33,462 bases of DNA. Origin: Verrucomicrobiota bacterium. GTDB taxonomy: Bacteria > Verrucomicrobiota > Verrucomicrobiia > Palsa-1439. The stretch is from NCBI GenBank assembly GCA_003164675.1, contig PLTX01000058.1, positions 1 to 33,462 on the forward strand. Direction: 5' to 3'. Under the pieces are notes generated by a model. The model did no database searches. It worked only from the letters and a program-made list of their open reading frames with translations, and was not told the DNA's origin. The translations under genes were made by a program, and so were the position numbers. Positions 6,990 through 16,028 of this stretch are shown here, in pieces. Numbering within the stretch: the stretch's first letter is position 1; every line of letters begins with the position of its first letter.

Positions 6990-8882
6990 TCACTTCCCGA
7001 TTTTATCGAGTTCCTCCCAGCGGGCGTAGAGGCGGGTGACTTCGGATTTGGCGGACTCCAACTCCTTGAGCAGGGCCGGGGCATCTTTGGCGCGGGTGGC
7101 GTAGAAATCGGGGGCGGCGAAAGTCTTTTCCAATTCCGAGACGCGGGCTTCGGCGGCGTGGATGGCGGTTTCCATGCCGGCGAGTTCGCGTTGTTCGTTG
7201 AAAGTCAGTTTGCGCGGACGCGCCGACTTTGCTGGCGTCGGTGGCGGAGTGGCGACGGTGACGACGGCGTGCTTCCCGCGCGTCCGTTCACGCTCCTTGC
7301 GTTTCTCGAGGTAATACGAGTAATTCCCGGGCTGGACGTAGACGCCGGTGTCTTCGAAAGCGACGATCTGGTCGCAGATTCGATCGAGGAAATAGCGGTC
7401 GTGGCTGACGACGAGCACGCTGCCGTCGAAATCGGCCAGCGCTTCCTCGAGCATGCGCAAGCTGGGCAGATCAAGGTCGTTGGTCGGCTCGTCGAGCACG
7501 AGCACGTTGCCGCCGCGTTTCAACACCTTCGCCAGCATCAACCGCGCGCGTTCACCGCCCGACAGTCGGCTGACGGGTTCGCGGAGCCGTTCGTCGGGGA
7601 AGAGGTACCGCAGCAGATAGGCGCGGGCGCTCATCGTTTGCGTGCCGAACAGGACCGTGTCGCCACCGCCCGCGACCTCGGCCATCACGGTGTTCGCGTC
7701 GTTGAGCTGCATGCGGGTCTGGTCAATATAATTGAAACTCGCTCGCTTCCCGATCTTCACCGTGCCGGCGTCGGGCGCGCGTTCGCCCATGCACAGGCGC
7801 AGCAGCGTGGTTTTGCCAACGCCGTTGCGACCCACCACGCCCGTGCATTGGCCCGGCTTCAGGGAAAAACTCAAGTGGCGAAACAGCCAGCGTTCCGCTC
7901 CGCCCTCGCCGACTTTTGCGCCCGCGTTTTCGACTTCGACGGCGGTATTGCCCAGCTCCGGCGGCGGGGGAATCAGGAGGTCCATCTCGCGTTCTTCCGG
8001 GGGCGCTTCCAAGCCCTGCACCTTGTAGAAGGCTTCGAGCCGATGACGCGATTTCGAGCGCTGCGCCCGCACGCCCGCGCGCACCCACTCCAGTTCAATC
8101 CGCAAAAAGCGCTGACGCCGCCGCTCGGCCTGTTCGGCAATCTGTTGACGGGCGGCCTTGGATTCCAAATAGGCCGTATAGTTGCCCGGGTGCGAATAAC
8201 ATAGTCCATCCGCCAACTCGACAATCCGCGTGGCGATGTCGTCGAGAAAATAGCGGTCGTGCGTGACGAAGATGACCGCGCCCGGGAATTTCTGGAGGAA
8301 TTCCTCGAGCCAGAGAATCGATTCGGCGTCGAGATGGTTGGTTGGCTCGTCCAGCAAGAGCAGGTCCGGCTGCGCGGCCACTGCGCGGCAGAGAGCGACG
8401 CGACGTTTCTCGCCGCCGGACAACGGCCCGACCATGGCTTCCAGCGGTGGTGCCGAGAGCGCGGTGACGCTCGCCTCGATTCGGGATTGCAGGTTCCACC
8501 CGTCGGCCTGTTCGATGTTGTGAAGCAACTCGGCCATCTCGGCCTCGGTGCGGTGACCGGTTTCGTAACGGCCCAACCAGTCCATCAAATCGGCCGCACC
8601 CGCCTCGATGTTTTGGCGGACGGTTTTGCCGCCATCGAGTTCGAATTCCTGGGGCAGATAACCGATGCGCAAGCCGCGCCGACGCGAAATCTCGCCGCCA
8701 TCGGCCTGGGTCTCACCGGCTAAAATCTTCAAGAGGCTCGTCTTTCCGCATCCGTTGCGGCCCACCAACCCGACTTTTTCTCCCGGCGAGACCGAAAGCG
8801 TGACGGCTTTGAGCAGGCGCTCCGGGCCATAGGCCAGAGCCAGTTCAAAGGCGGAGAGCAATGCCGGTGTTGACGAACTCAT
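6990..8882 (-). CDS. uup: ABC-F family ATPase, Uup type
   Basis: ABC-F proteins have two ATPase cassettes and no membrane domain; they bind the ribosomal E site and help stalled ribosomes. The 630-residue protein has a first cassette with Walker A GRNGCGKT (~41-48), signature LSGGEKRR (~154) and Walker B LLLLDEPTNHLD. The second cassette has Walker A GRNGVGKTT (~350), signature LSGGERARLM and VLVLDEPTNDLD. The linker segment LRIELEWVRAGVRAQRSKSR is characteristic of Uup, as is the C-terminal Lys/Glu-rich coiled coil (~570-630). It starts 15 bases after the stop of the GGQ release-factor-like gene, and both are read on the minus strand, so they likely form a ribosome-rescue pair. Confidence 0.92.
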   Translation of the reverse strand: MSSSTPALLSAFELALAYGPERLLKAVTLSVSPGEKVGLVGRNGCGKTSLLKILAGETQADGGEISRRRGLRIGYLPQEFELDGGKTVRQNIEAGAADLMDWLGRYETGHRTEAEMAELLHNIEQADGWNLQSRIEASVTALSAPPLEAMVGPLSGGEKRRVALCRAVAAQPDLLLLDEPTNHLDAESILWLEEFLQKFPGAVIFVTHDRYFLDDIATRIVELADGLCYSHPGNYTAYLESKAARQQIAEQAERRRQRFLRIELEWVRAGVRAQRSKSRHRLEAFYKVQGLEAPPEEREMDLLIPPPPELGNTAVEVENAGAKVGEGGAERWLFRHLSFSLKPGQCTGVVGRNGVGKTTLLRLCMGERAPDAGTVKIGKRASFNYIDQTRMQLNDANTVMAEVAGGGDTVLFGTQTMSARAYLLRYLFPDERLREPVSRLSGGERARLMLAKVLKRGGNVLVLDEPTNDLDLPSLRMLEEALADFDGSVLVVSHDRYFLDRICDQIVAFEDTGVYVQPGNYSYYLEKRKERERTRGKHAVVTVATPPPTPAKSARPRKLTFNEQRELAGMETAIHAAEARVSELEKTFAAPDFYATRAKDAPALLKELESAKSEVTRLYARWEELDKIGK

Positions 8883-8897
8883 TGGCGGCGAAAATTC

Positions 8898-9311
8898 CTA
8901 CTCCATCGTCACGGATCGTCGCGAGGCTTTCTTGGCTCCGTGATGGGACTTGTTATCGAGCATGCGGGCTTTGGCGCGGCGGCTGCGTTTGCGTTTCTGG
9001 CGGCGGATTTTCTCGATCCGGGAACGCTCGGCATCGACATAGCCTTTCTTGAGGGCTTCGATTTTGTCGAGGAGGAGACGACGGGCGAGGTAGCGATTGA
9101 GGCCCTGCGAGCGGGTGGTCTGGCATTTGACCTGGAGTCGAGTGGGGTGGTGCAGCAACATCACGCACGTGGCGGTCTTGTTGACGTTCTGGCCGCCGTG
9201 ACCGCCGGAGCGCACGAATGACTCGTCGATATCGGCCTCGCGCACGCCGAGCGCGGCCATGCGCTGGGCGAGTTGGGCTTCCTTCTCCGGGCTGACGGGA
9301 AATGCGCTCAT
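8898..9311 (-). CDS. Small GGQ-domain release-factor-like protein
   Basis: A 137-residue protein consisting of the peptidyl-tRNA hydrolysis domain of class I release factors with a basic tail. The catalytic loop GGHGGQNVNKT is at ~36-46, with GGQ at 39-41, followed by VKCQTTRSQGLNRYLARRLL. It lacks the codon-recognition domains of RF1 and RF2. The RSQGLNRYLAR helix and the Lys/Arg-rich tail (KIRRQKRKRSRRAKAR) resemble the mtRF-R/C12orf65-type rescue factors at least as much as ArfB. In either case the expected role is releasing nascent chains from stalled ribosomes or free large subunits. It is encoded directly upstream of uup. The choice between ArfB and the mtRF-R-like group would need a tree. 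Confidence 0.85.
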   Translation of the reverse strand: MSAFPVSPEKEAQLAQRMAALGVREADIDESFVRSGGHGGQNVNKTATCVMLLHHPTRLQVKCQTTRSQGLNRYLARRLLLDKIEALKKGYVDAERSRIEKIRRQKRKRSRRAKARMLDNKSHHGAKKASRRSVTME

Positions 9312-9550
9312 GGCGGCAGCGTAGCCGTTGGCCCGCCGAAAGGCAAGGCGGTCAGGTGGTTATGCCATTTGTGATTTAGCTGTTGCTATCCTGCAGGAAT
9401 GTACTATTGTACCCCCGCTAGCAGATAGAAGCAGTTGCAGTGAGATTGGTAGATTGTCAGTCAGGCCTTGCAGCTCGGTGACAGTCCGAAACCCGAAAAC
9501 GGGAACAGTCACTGAGACCTCCTAACCGCAGCGGAAAGTATAAACACATA
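9312..9550 (+). promoter_or_regulatory. Long leader of the RRM-protein gene with dyads
   Basis: The 239-bp divergent gap carries GTACTATTGTAC (9401-9412), a 4-4-4 palindrome that could be an operator. It also has a small hairpin CCCGAAAACGGG (9492-9503) and the sequence GACCTCCT (9516-9523), which mimics the anti-Shine-Dalgarno end of 16S rRNA. The presumed ribosome-binding site GGAAAG (9533-9538) lies 12 bases before the ATG. No convincing -35/-10 pair was found. Long structured leaders are common for cold-induced RNA-binding proteins, but induction here is inference. Confidence 0.35.
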
Positions 9551-9880
9551 ATGGCTACCAAGCTATTCGTAGGAAACCTGTCATTCAACACCAGCGAAGG
9601 CGACATCCTCGACCTGTTCAAACAGGCGGGTAACGTCACCAGTTGCGAACTCATCATGGACAAGTTCACCAACAAGTCCCGCGGGTTCGCGTTCGTGCAG
9701 ATGGGCACGCAGGAAGAGGCCACCAAGGCCATTGCCGATTTGAACGGCAAGGAACTGGATGGTCGCGCGTTGACCGTCAACGAAGCCAAGCCCCGTGAAG
9801 AGCGTCCCCGTGGCGACTTCGGCGGCGGCCGTGGCGGCAGCAGCCGTGGCGGTGGCAAGTTCGCCGGCAGCCGGTACTAA
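9551..9880 (+). CDS. RRM-domain glycine-rich RNA-binding protein
   Basis: A 109-residue protein with a single RNA-recognition motif and a Gly/Arg-rich tail. RNP2 (KLFVGNLSF) is at the N-terminus and RNP1 (SRGFAFVQM) at ~43-51; both keep the aromatic residues that stack on RNA bases. After the RRM (~residue 83) the tail is GGGRGGSSRGGGKFAGSRY. This layout matches the cyanobacterial Rbp and plant GRP family, which bind single-stranded RNA and are often cold-responsive; homologues are frequent in Verrucomicrobia and Planctomycetes. The gene is monocistronic, with its own terminator at 9907-9937. Targets are unknown. Confidence 0.93.
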   Translation: MATKLFVGNLSFNTSEGDILDLFKQAGNVTSCELIMDKFTNKSRGFAFVQMGTQEEATKAIADLNGKELDGRALTVNEAKPREERPRGDFGGGRGGSSRGGGKFAGSRY

Positions 9881-9906
9881 CTTTTTTCAGTTAGTTTTTC
9901 GACGAG

Positions 9907-9937
9907 AAGGCGTCCCGAGAAATCGGGGCGCCTTTTT
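9907..9937 (+). terminator. Intrinsic terminator of the RRM gene
   Basis: The stem AGGCGTCCCGA (9908-9918) pairs with TCGGGGCGCCT (9923-9933) across a GAAA tetraloop, with one G-U pair, followed by a T-run (9933-9937). It lies 27 bases after the RRM stop codon. Confidence 0.88.
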
Positions 9938-10082
9938 GTCTATGGAGGAATCCGCGGCCGCCGATCAAAAAGATGCTACATTCCAAGAGAGATAGAGCTA
10001 CCGTCCGGGCGCGACGGAGACTTGCGCAAAGGGCCGCCATGACGCACAATGGCCGACCGCTCAAGTAATCCAGGAGATTTTC

Positions 10083-12155
10083 ATGACGACATCAGCAACG
10101 TTCGAAGTGGCGTTGGACAACCCCAAGACCAAGCTGCTCGACCAGTTGTGCATCGACACGATCCGCACGCTGGCGATGGACGCCATACAGAAGGCCAACT
10201 CGGGCCATCCCGGCGCGCCGATGGGGCTGGCGCCCGTCGCGTACTGGCTCTGGGAGAAATACCTGCGGCACAACCCGGACAATCCGCACTGGGCGAACCG
10301 CGACCGGTTTGTGTTGTCGGGCGGGCATGCCTCGATGTTGCTGTACAGCCTGCTGCACCTGACCGGCTACGACCTGCCGATGAGCGAGCTGGAGCGGTTC
10401 CGTCAACTGGGCAGCCGCACGCCCGGCCATCCCGAATACGGCCTTACCCCCGGCGTGGAAACAACGACCGGGCCACTCGGTCAGGGATTCGCCAATTCCG
10501 TCGGGATGGCCATCGCCGAGCGCTGGTTGGCCGAACATTTCAACCGCGACGGCCATGAGATCGTCAATTACCGCGTGTTTGCCATCGGCGGCGACGGGGA
10601 CATGATGGAAGGTGTTTGCTCGGAAGCGGCATCGTTGGCGGGCCATCTCGGCCTGCACAAACTGCTGTGGATTTACGACAACAACAAAATCACCATCGAA
10701 GGCAAGACCTCGCTGGCGTTCAGCGAAGACGTCGGGGCGCGATTCAAAGCCTATGGCTGGTTTGTCCAGCATGTGGCTGACGCCAACGATCTGCGGGCGA
10801 TCAACCGCGCCGTCAAGCGGGCGCTCAAGCAAACCAACAAACCGTCGCTCATCGTTCTCGACAGCCACATCGGATACGGCGCGCCCACGAAGCAGGACAC
10901 GCGGGACGCCCACGGTGAGCCGCTCGGCGAAGAGGAGGTTCGCAAAACCAAGGCGCGGTACGGTTGGCCGCCCGATGCGAAGTTCCTCGTGCCGGACGAA
11001 GTCGCCAAGCACATGCACAAGCAATTTCGGCGCGGGCGGAAACAGGAAAGAGTATGGCAGGCCAAATTCGACGCGTACGCCCAGGCCAATCCAGCCCTCG
11101 CCGCGGAGTGGAAGTTGATCCAGGACCGCGATCTTCCGGCGGGTTGGGACAAGGACATTCCGACCTTCCCCGCCGACCCGAAGGGGCCCGCCACGCGTGA
11201 ATCCAGCAGCAAAGTGCTCAATGCCGTCGCGAAGAACATCCCGTGGCTGCTGGGCGGCGCCGCCGACCTCGTGCCGTCGACCAAGACGTTGCTGGCCAAT
11301 GCGGCCGATTTCGAGAAAGGATCATACAGCGGGCGCAATTTCCATTTCGGCGTGCGCGAACACGCGATGACGGGCATCGTCAATGGGATGGTGCTCAGCA
11401 AACTGCGCGCGTACGACGCCGGCTTCCTGATTTTCTCGGATTACGCGCGCGGGTCGATTCGCCTTGGCGCGGTGATGGAAATACCGGTGCTCCACATTTT
11501 CACGCACGACAGCATTGGCGTGGGCGAAGACGGCCCGACGCATCAGCCGGTGGAACAACTCATGTCCTTGCGCGCCATTCCCCACATGGTTGTGATTCGT
11601 CCCGGGGACGCGAACGAAGTCGCCGAGGCGTGGCACGTGATTCTGGCGGAGAAGAAACATCCGATCACCCTCGTCCTGACGCGGCAAGGCGTGCCGACGT
11701 TTGATCGCGCGAAGTACGCGCCGGCGACCGGCCTCCGACAGGGCGCGTACATCCTCAGCGACAGCCAGGGACAACCCGACATCATCCTCATCGGCACGGG
11801 CTCGGAATTGCAGTGGTGCGTCGAGGCCGGCGAGAAGTTGAAGGCCGAAGGCGTGAAGGTCCGGGTGGTCAGCATGCCGTCGTGGGAATTGTTCGAGCGC
11901 CAACCGCGCGAATACCGGGACCTCGTATTCCCGCCGTCCGTGCGCAAACGGCTCGCCGTCGAAGCCGGCGTGACGTTGGGTTGGCAAAAATATGTTGGCT
12001 TGGACGGGGCAGTTGTCGGTCGCGACGGATTCGGCGCATCGGCGCCGGTCAAAGACGTGATGAAGCATTTCGGGTTTACGGGGGAAAACGTCTACAACGC
12101 CGCGAAAGCCCTGCTTGCCGGGCAGCCGATTCCCGTACTGAATCCGTCTCATTGA
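10083..12155 (+). CDS. tkt: Transketolase
   Basis: It moves two-carbon ketol units between sugar phosphates in the pentose phosphate pathway, using thiamine diphosphate and Mg2+. The 690 residues match the family. The N-terminal ThDP domain has [37 protein letters not shown] and the cofactor motif [18 protein letters not shown] with DNNKITIEG. The central pyrimidine-binding domain has [15 protein letters not shown], the catalytic Glu region and [19 protein letters not shown]-terminal domain follows. The ATG at 10083 is preceded by AGGAG (10072-10076) at good spacing. It is flanked by intergenic repeats, with no obvious operon partner. Sedoheptulose-7-phosphate from this reaction is the substrate of the GmhA homologue at 25,088. 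Confidence 0.96.
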   Translation: MTTSATFEVALDNPKTKLLDQLCIDTIRTLAMDAIQKANSGHPGAPMGLAPVAYWLWEKYLRHNPDNPHWANRDRFVLSGGHASMLLYSLLHLTGYDLPMSELERFRQLGSRTPGHPEYGLTPGVETTTGPLGQGFANSVGMAIAERWLAEHFNRDGHEIVNYRVFAIGGDGDMMEGVCSEAASLAGHLGLHKLLWIYDNNKITIEGKTSLAFSEDVGARFKAYGWFVQHVADANDLRAINRAVKRALKQTNKPSLIVLDSHIGYGAPTKQDTRDAHGEPLGEEEVRKTKARYGWPPDAKFLVPDEVAKHMHKQFRRGRKQERVWQAKFDAYAQANPALAAEWKLIQDRDLPAGWDKDIPTFPADPKGPATRESSSKVLNAVAKNIPWLLGGAADLVPSTKTLLANAADFEKGSYSGRNFHFGVREHAMTGIVNGMVLSKLRAYDAGFLIFSDYARGSIRLGAVMEIPVLHIFTHDSIGVGEDGPTHQPVEQLMSLRAIPHMVVIRPGDANEVAEAWHVILAEKKHPITLVLTRQGVPTFDRAKYAPATGLRQGAYILSDSQGQPDIILIGTGSELQWCVEAGEKLKAEGVKVRVVSMPSWELFERQPREYRDLVFPPSVRKRLAVEAGVTLGWQKYVGLDGAVVGRDGFGASAPVKDVMKHFGFTGENVYNAAKALLAGQPIPVLNPSH

Positions 12156-12246
12156 TTTGTGGTTCGACGGTTGGGCGGTTAGGAAACGGCTCGACGTGCC
12201 ATTGCCGGAATGCTAGCGCACCGTCACAGTTCATTTGACGGGTTGC

Positions 12247-12334
12247 CCCCTCACCTTAATCCTCTCCCCCGCAGGGGAGAGGAGACGGAGCGCGGTCCCC
12301 TCGCCCTTCTTAAGGGAGAGGGTCGGGGTGAGGG
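12247..12334. repeat. Dispersed palindromic intergenic repeat, copy 2
   Basis: Ends CCCCTCACCTTAATCCTCTC and GGGAGAGGGTCGGGGTGAGGG are imperfect inverted complements. Inside, CTCTCCCCCGCAGGGGAGAG forms its own hairpin. It is the same family as 811-896 (shared CCTCACCTT.ATCCTCTCCCCC). It fills most of the gap between tkt and the truncated GloVer-protein tail and may mark the point where that gene was cut. Confidence 0.8.
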
Positions 12335-12376
12335 TTCGTTTTCCAGCCGTGACGCACCCATCAAATCAAGTGCGTC

Positions 12377-12724
12377 GCAGCACTAGTGCAGGGCAACGAC
12401 GGCAATTTCTATAGGACAACCTTCAGTGGCGGGACGGACGATGCAGGCACCATATTCAAACTAACTGTTCCTCTCAGTCCTCCGCCGTATCCCATCAATC
12501 AAATTACCGGAGTCCAGTTGTCAGGCAGCGACATCGTTTTCGGCATTCCGTCCATCGCCTACGAGACGTATCAATTGCAGTTCAGCAGCTTGATGACCCC
12601 GACCAACTGGGTCAATGTCCCGGGCGTATCGGTCACCAACAGCATCGGGGCGTTGCTGACGGTGACGAATTTCGGTGGAGCGGTCGGGCCGCAAGGATTT
12701 TATCGGTTCGCCATCACGCCTTGA
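12377..12724 (+). pseudogene. Truncated 3' end of a GloVer-repeat secreted protein
   Basis: The frame reads ALVQGNDGNFYRTTFSGG, then TDDAGTIFKLT, which matches the last unit of GloVer-type tandem repeats (normally GxLYGTT/GNFYGTT...GTVFKL; here Arg replaces the usual Gly). It is followed by a ~75-residue C-terminal domain ending GPQGFYRFAITP, a tail often seen on large secreted Verrucomicrobia proteins. Upstream, homology stops near 12377, with no signal peptide, no Shine-Dalgarno and no further repeats; a palindromic element lies just before. The only nearby start is a GTG at 12386. It is best read as a remnant. Its 3' end overlaps the convergent methyltransferase gene by 11 bases. Confidence 0.7.
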
Positions 12725-13502
12725 CGGCGACAAGCACCAGGCGCTGCCACCACCAGACGATTTTGCCGTCTTCCTCGCCGAGGCGGAAGAGCGAGTGAGC
12801 TTCGGCTGGAGCAGTGCGGATCAATTCGAGGACTTTCGCGCGGTTGTCGGGCGATGTGTTGGCGGCGTCGAAATACCAATTCAGGTCAGGCTGTTTGAAC
12901 GGCTGGAGTTCCGAGAAGACGACGCGCAGCCCGGCATCCTCGCAGAGTTTCGTCCATGTGCCGGGGCTGAGCAGCCGGTGATGACTCGGGTCGCGAAGTT
13001 TTTCGACGTTGTGTGCCCATTCCTCGGCCACGGGCTGACCGTCCTCGATCGAACCATCGATCAACAGGAACGCGCCGCCGGGTTTGAGGACGCGGGCGGT
13101 TTCGCGCACGAACGCGGCGGGATCGCTGAAATGGTGAGCGGCCACACGACAGGTTACGAGGTCGAACTCGGCATCCGCGTAGGGAAACGTTTCGGCGGCA
13201 TGCTGGCGGGTTTCGACGCGAAGCCCGCGTTCCCGAGCGGTGGCAGACGCGCGTTCGAGCATCTTACCCGAAATATCCGCCAGCGTGACCTGCCAGCCGA
13301 CGCCGGCCAGATACAGGCCGGTGTGACCCGTGCCGGAAGCCACGTCCAGCGCGCGGCCCGGTTTCAACCAGTCAAGCCGGCCCAGCGCATCCTTGACGTC
13401 GGAGACATCGGACAGGATGTGTCCCTTGCCATAGCGTTCGCTCTGGCGGTCAAACTGTTGTTGGGCTGCACGCTGGATTTGGTTCAACTTGTCCATGGCC
13501 AT
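12714..13502 (-). CDS. Class I SAM-dependent methyltransferase, UbiE-like
   Basis: A 262-residue cytoplasmic methyltransferase. Motif I is ALDVASGTGHTGLYLA (~50-65), motif II VTLADIS with the acidic residue that binds the SAM ribose, and motif IV FDLVTCRVAAHHF; ARVLKPGGAFLLIDG is the post-core strand. The His pair in the fourth motif and the overall layout resemble the UbiE/COQ5-like Methyltransf_11 group, but the substrate cannot be named. Two in-frame ATGs (13502 and 13496) are possible starts. The gene is divergent from the TPR protein gene at 13,600, and its 3' end overlaps the GloVer remnant. Confidence 0.85.
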   Translation of the reverse strand: MAMDKLNQIQRAAQQQFDRQSERYGKGHILSDVSDVKDALGRLDWLKPGRALDVASGTGHTGLYLAGVGWQVTLADISGKMLERASATARERGLRVETRQHAAETFPYADAEFDLVTCRVAAHHFSDPAAFVRETARVLKPGGAFLLIDGSIEDGQPVAEEWAHNVEKLRDPSHHRLLSPGTWTKLCEDAGLRVVFSELQPFKQPDLNWYFDAANTSPDNRAKVLELIRTAPAEAHSLFRLGEEDGKIVWWWQRLVLVAVKA

Positions 13503-13561
13503 AGATGGGTATGCATTGTGCTGTGAGAGTGGGACTAATGCAAGTGCCTCGCATCATACCA

Positions 13562-13591
13562 TTGCAAATGGAAAGGCTTTTCGTGTAGAGT
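13562..13591 (+). promoter_or_regulatory. Candidate promoter of the coiled-coil/TPR gene
   Basis: TTGCAA (13562-13567) and TAGAGT (13586-13591) are separated by 18 bases. Transcription would start within a few bases of the ATG at 13600, giving a nearly leaderless mRNA. Both hexamers match consensus at four of six positions. Visual assignment only. Confidence 0.3.
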
Positions 13592-13599
13592 CGCACTCA

Positions 13600-15999
13600 A
13601 TGAAAATGAAGAGGATACTCCTGTCGTGTCTCGTGTTGACCGTGTGCCTTTGTGGCACCACCCGCGTCCGCGCGGCCGAGGACCCGGGCGACAAGTTCCT
13701 GGAGGCATATTTTCTCATTCAGGATGGCGACACCGCCGAACACAACAACGACTGCGTGAAGGCCAGCGCGAAATTCAGCTCGGCGCACGAAATCCTCGAT
13801 CAGATCAAGACACAAAATCCCGATTGGAACCCGCACATCATCGAGTTCCGCACGCAGTACACTGAAGAACATCTGGCGGCCCTGAAGGCGAAGGTGGTCG
13901 CGCCCACCACGACGGAACCGCAGGGTGCGACCCCGGCCGCGAAACCGGAAGCGCCGGCCATTACTCCTCCGCCCGTTGTGCTGGCTCCTTCAGGCGCGCC
14001 AACACCTGAGGCAACAGCATCCAACGCAATGCCCCTGGCTGCGACGGCTCCGACCCCGAAAATTGTAAGCTTTGCCCCTGCGGCTCCCGTGCCGCCAGCC
14101 GAGAACGAGCAAGTCAAGCAGTTGAACGCGGAACTGGAGCGCGCCCGTCAGCAAATCCAACAATTGCAGTCGGCACGCGACGAATTGAACACAAAGCTTC
14201 AAGAGCAACTCAGCAAGGTCGCGCCGACGCAGACCAATCAGCAGATCGAAGACCTTCTCAAGACCAACCAGGTGCTCGCGGCCCAACTGGCGGCGGCGCA
14301 GACGGAGGCCGCCGAGGCCCGCGAGCGCGCCGCGCATGTTTCGCCCACGGCGTCAACGCCGCCACCAACGGTGCCGACACCACCGGCGGAATCACCCGAA
14401 TTACTGCAGTTGCGCACGGAACTCGCCCAGGCCCGTGGCGAATTGCAACAGACGAAGGAACAACTCCAGGAGACGCGCGTCGAGTTGGACACGACCAAGC
14501 AATCGCTGGAGAAAGCGCAGGCCGACAACGCCGAGTTGCGCCACTCCAACGATGCGGTCATCGCCCAGCTCACGGACGCCAACAAGCGACTGGCCTCCGC
14601 CAAGGCTTCCGGGGGCAAGGACGACGAAATCATCCGTCAATTGCGAAAGGAGAACGCGCTGTTGCGGATCATTGCCGAGCGCAAAGCCTCCGCGTCATTT
14701 GTCGGCGGGGAAAGCGAAGAAAGCACCAATGGTCCGGCGATTCCCGAGCTTCGCGGCTGGCGTCCCCGTCAGCACCCCACGGCGCTGGCCAAGGAACAAT
14801 CCAAACCGGAAGCAGCCGCGACGACGCCGTCCGCCTCCGCACTGGAAGAATCTGGCCGAGGCAAACTGGTAGCCACATTAACTTCCCCGAAAAAAGTTGA
14901 GACACCGCCGGCACCGGCCGCTGTGCCACCCGCGAACACGCAGACGAACATTCCGCCCAAGCCCGTGGTAACGGTGAAGAAGACGCCGCCGCCGACCCCG
15001 GCACCGGCAGCGCCGAAACCATCACCGACGCCCGCGCCGAAACCCGCGGCGGCGCGAACCGTTACAAACGCGCCAGCACCGGCGTCTACGCCGGCGCCAG
15101 CGCCAGCACCCAAAAAACCGACACTAAAACCCCCAGCGGCGCAAACCGTTACAAACGCACCGGCACCGGCGTCTGCGCCAGCGCCAGCGCCAGCACCCAA
15201 ACCAGCAGCAGCAGCAACACCGACGCCCGCACCGAAACCCGTGGCGGCGCGAATCGTTACAAACGCGCCAGCACTGGCTTCCGCGACGGCGGCATCGTCC
15301 CAACAGCCACTTCCTCAGCAAACGTCGGTGACAGCCACACCGCCTTCACTCCCGGCTCCGGTCGTGGTAGCCGCTCCGCCACCGCCGCCGCCGCCGGCCC
15401 CGAATGAGCGCCGGTTGCTCAACGAGGCCCGCGCCGCGCTCGCGCTAAAAGAGTTTGATCGAGCAGGAATCAAGTACACCACCGTGCTTGACATCGACCC
15501 GACGAACCTTGTCGCGCTTTCCAGCCTGGGAGCGATCCGTTACCAGCAGAAGCAATACGACGAGGCGGAAGATTACTTGCGCAAAGCGGTTGCGGAGGCG
15601 CCCAACGATGCGGAGACGCGGTCCCTGCTCGGGGTCGTGTTCTACCGCAAGGGATTGACCGAGGACTCGTTCAATGAGTTGACCCGCGCCGTGGCGCTCG
15701 ACCCGCACAACGCGGAGGCGCACAACTATCTCGGCATCGTCCTCAGCCAGAAAGGCTGGGGTGCCGCTGGTGAACAGGAAATTCACCGCGCGATTGAGAT
15801 CAACCCGCAATACGCCGACGCGCATTTCAACCTGGCCATCATCTACGCCAAACAACACACGCCCAGCGTGGAGCTCGCGAAGTATCACTACAAGAAGGCG
15901 CTCGACCTTGGGGCGCCGCCCGACGCGCAACTCGAAGCGCTCTTGAAGAGGCTGTCGGATGCCGCGGCGTCGCCCTCTCCCGGGGACTCGCAGAAATAA
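13600..15999 (+). CDS. Exported coiled-coil, Pro/Ala-rich, TPR protein
   Basis: The ATG at 13600 is preferred over the upstream frame opening at 13489 because it begins a clear signal peptide (KMKR, then ILLSCLVLTVCLCG, with RVRA before AEDP). The product has 799 residues. Order: a helical N-terminal domain with conserved-looking QNPDW; a Pro/Ala linker; a long coiled coil (~165-365) rich in Gln, Glu and Leu (for example ELERARQQIQQLQSARDELN); a second very long Pro/Ala linker (~400-600) with near-identical internal repeats; and a C-terminal TPR domain (~603-790) of four to five units (AEAHNYLGIVLSQKGW, ADAHFNLAIIYAKQ). The layout suggests a periplasmic scaffold that spans the cell-wall layer with its linkers. 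No enzymatic domain is visible. Confidence 0.85.
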   Translation: MKMKRILLSCLVLTVCLCGTTRVRAAEDPGDKFLEAYFLIQDGDTAEHNNDCVKASAKFSSAHEILDQIKTQNPDWNPHIIEFRTQYTEEHLAALKAKVVAPTTTEPQGATPAAKPEAPAITPPPVVLAPSGAPTPEATASNAMPLAATAPTPKIVSFAPAAPVPPAENEQVKQLNAELERARQQIQQLQSARDELNTKLQEQLSKVAPTQTNQQIEDLLKTNQVLAAQLAAAQTEAAEARERAAHVSPTASTPPPTVPTPPAESPELLQLRTELAQARGELQQTKEQLQETRVELDTTKQSLEKAQADNAELRHSNDAVIAQLTDANKRLASAKASGGKDDEIIRQLRKENALLRIIAERKASASFVGGESEESTNGPAIPELRGWRPRQHPTALAKEQSKPEAAATTPSASALEESGRGKLVATLTSPKKVETPPAPAAVPPANTQTNIPPKPVVTVKKTPPPTPAPAAPKPSPTPAPKPAAARTVTNAPAPASTPAPAPAPKKPTLKPPAAQTVTNAPAPASAPAPAPAPKPAAAATPTPAPKPVAARIVTNAPALASATAASSQQPLPQQTSVTATPPSLPAPVVVAAPPPPPPPAPNERRLLNEARAALALKEFDRAGIKYTTVLDIDPTNLVALSSLGAIRYQQKQYDEAEDYLRKAVAEAPNDAETRSLLGVVFYRKGLTEDSFNELTRAVALDPHNAEAHNYLGIVLSQKGWGAAGEQEIHRAIEINPQYADAHFNLAIIYAKQHTPSVELAKYHYKKALDLGAPPDAQLEALLKRLSDAAASPSPGDSQK
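15051..15275 (+). repeat. Three near-identical direct repeats in the Pro/Ala linker
   Basis: The 30-bp unit GGCGCRAAYCGTTACAAACG plus the next ten bases occurs at 15051-15080, 15138-15167 and 15246-15275. Each encodes AR/Q-T/I-VTNAPA within stretches of PAPAPAPK. The DNA is much more alike than the redundancy of Pro and Ala codons requires, which points to recent unit duplication. Confidence 0.85.
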
Positions 16000-16028
16000 C
16001 AACCCGGTTTGGAACTGGCGTCGCGACG

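Noticed and set aside
7158..8204. Long plus-strand open frame opposite uup
   Set aside because: A shadow of the highly GC-biased uup coding strand; its sequence shows no domain and has no ribosome site.
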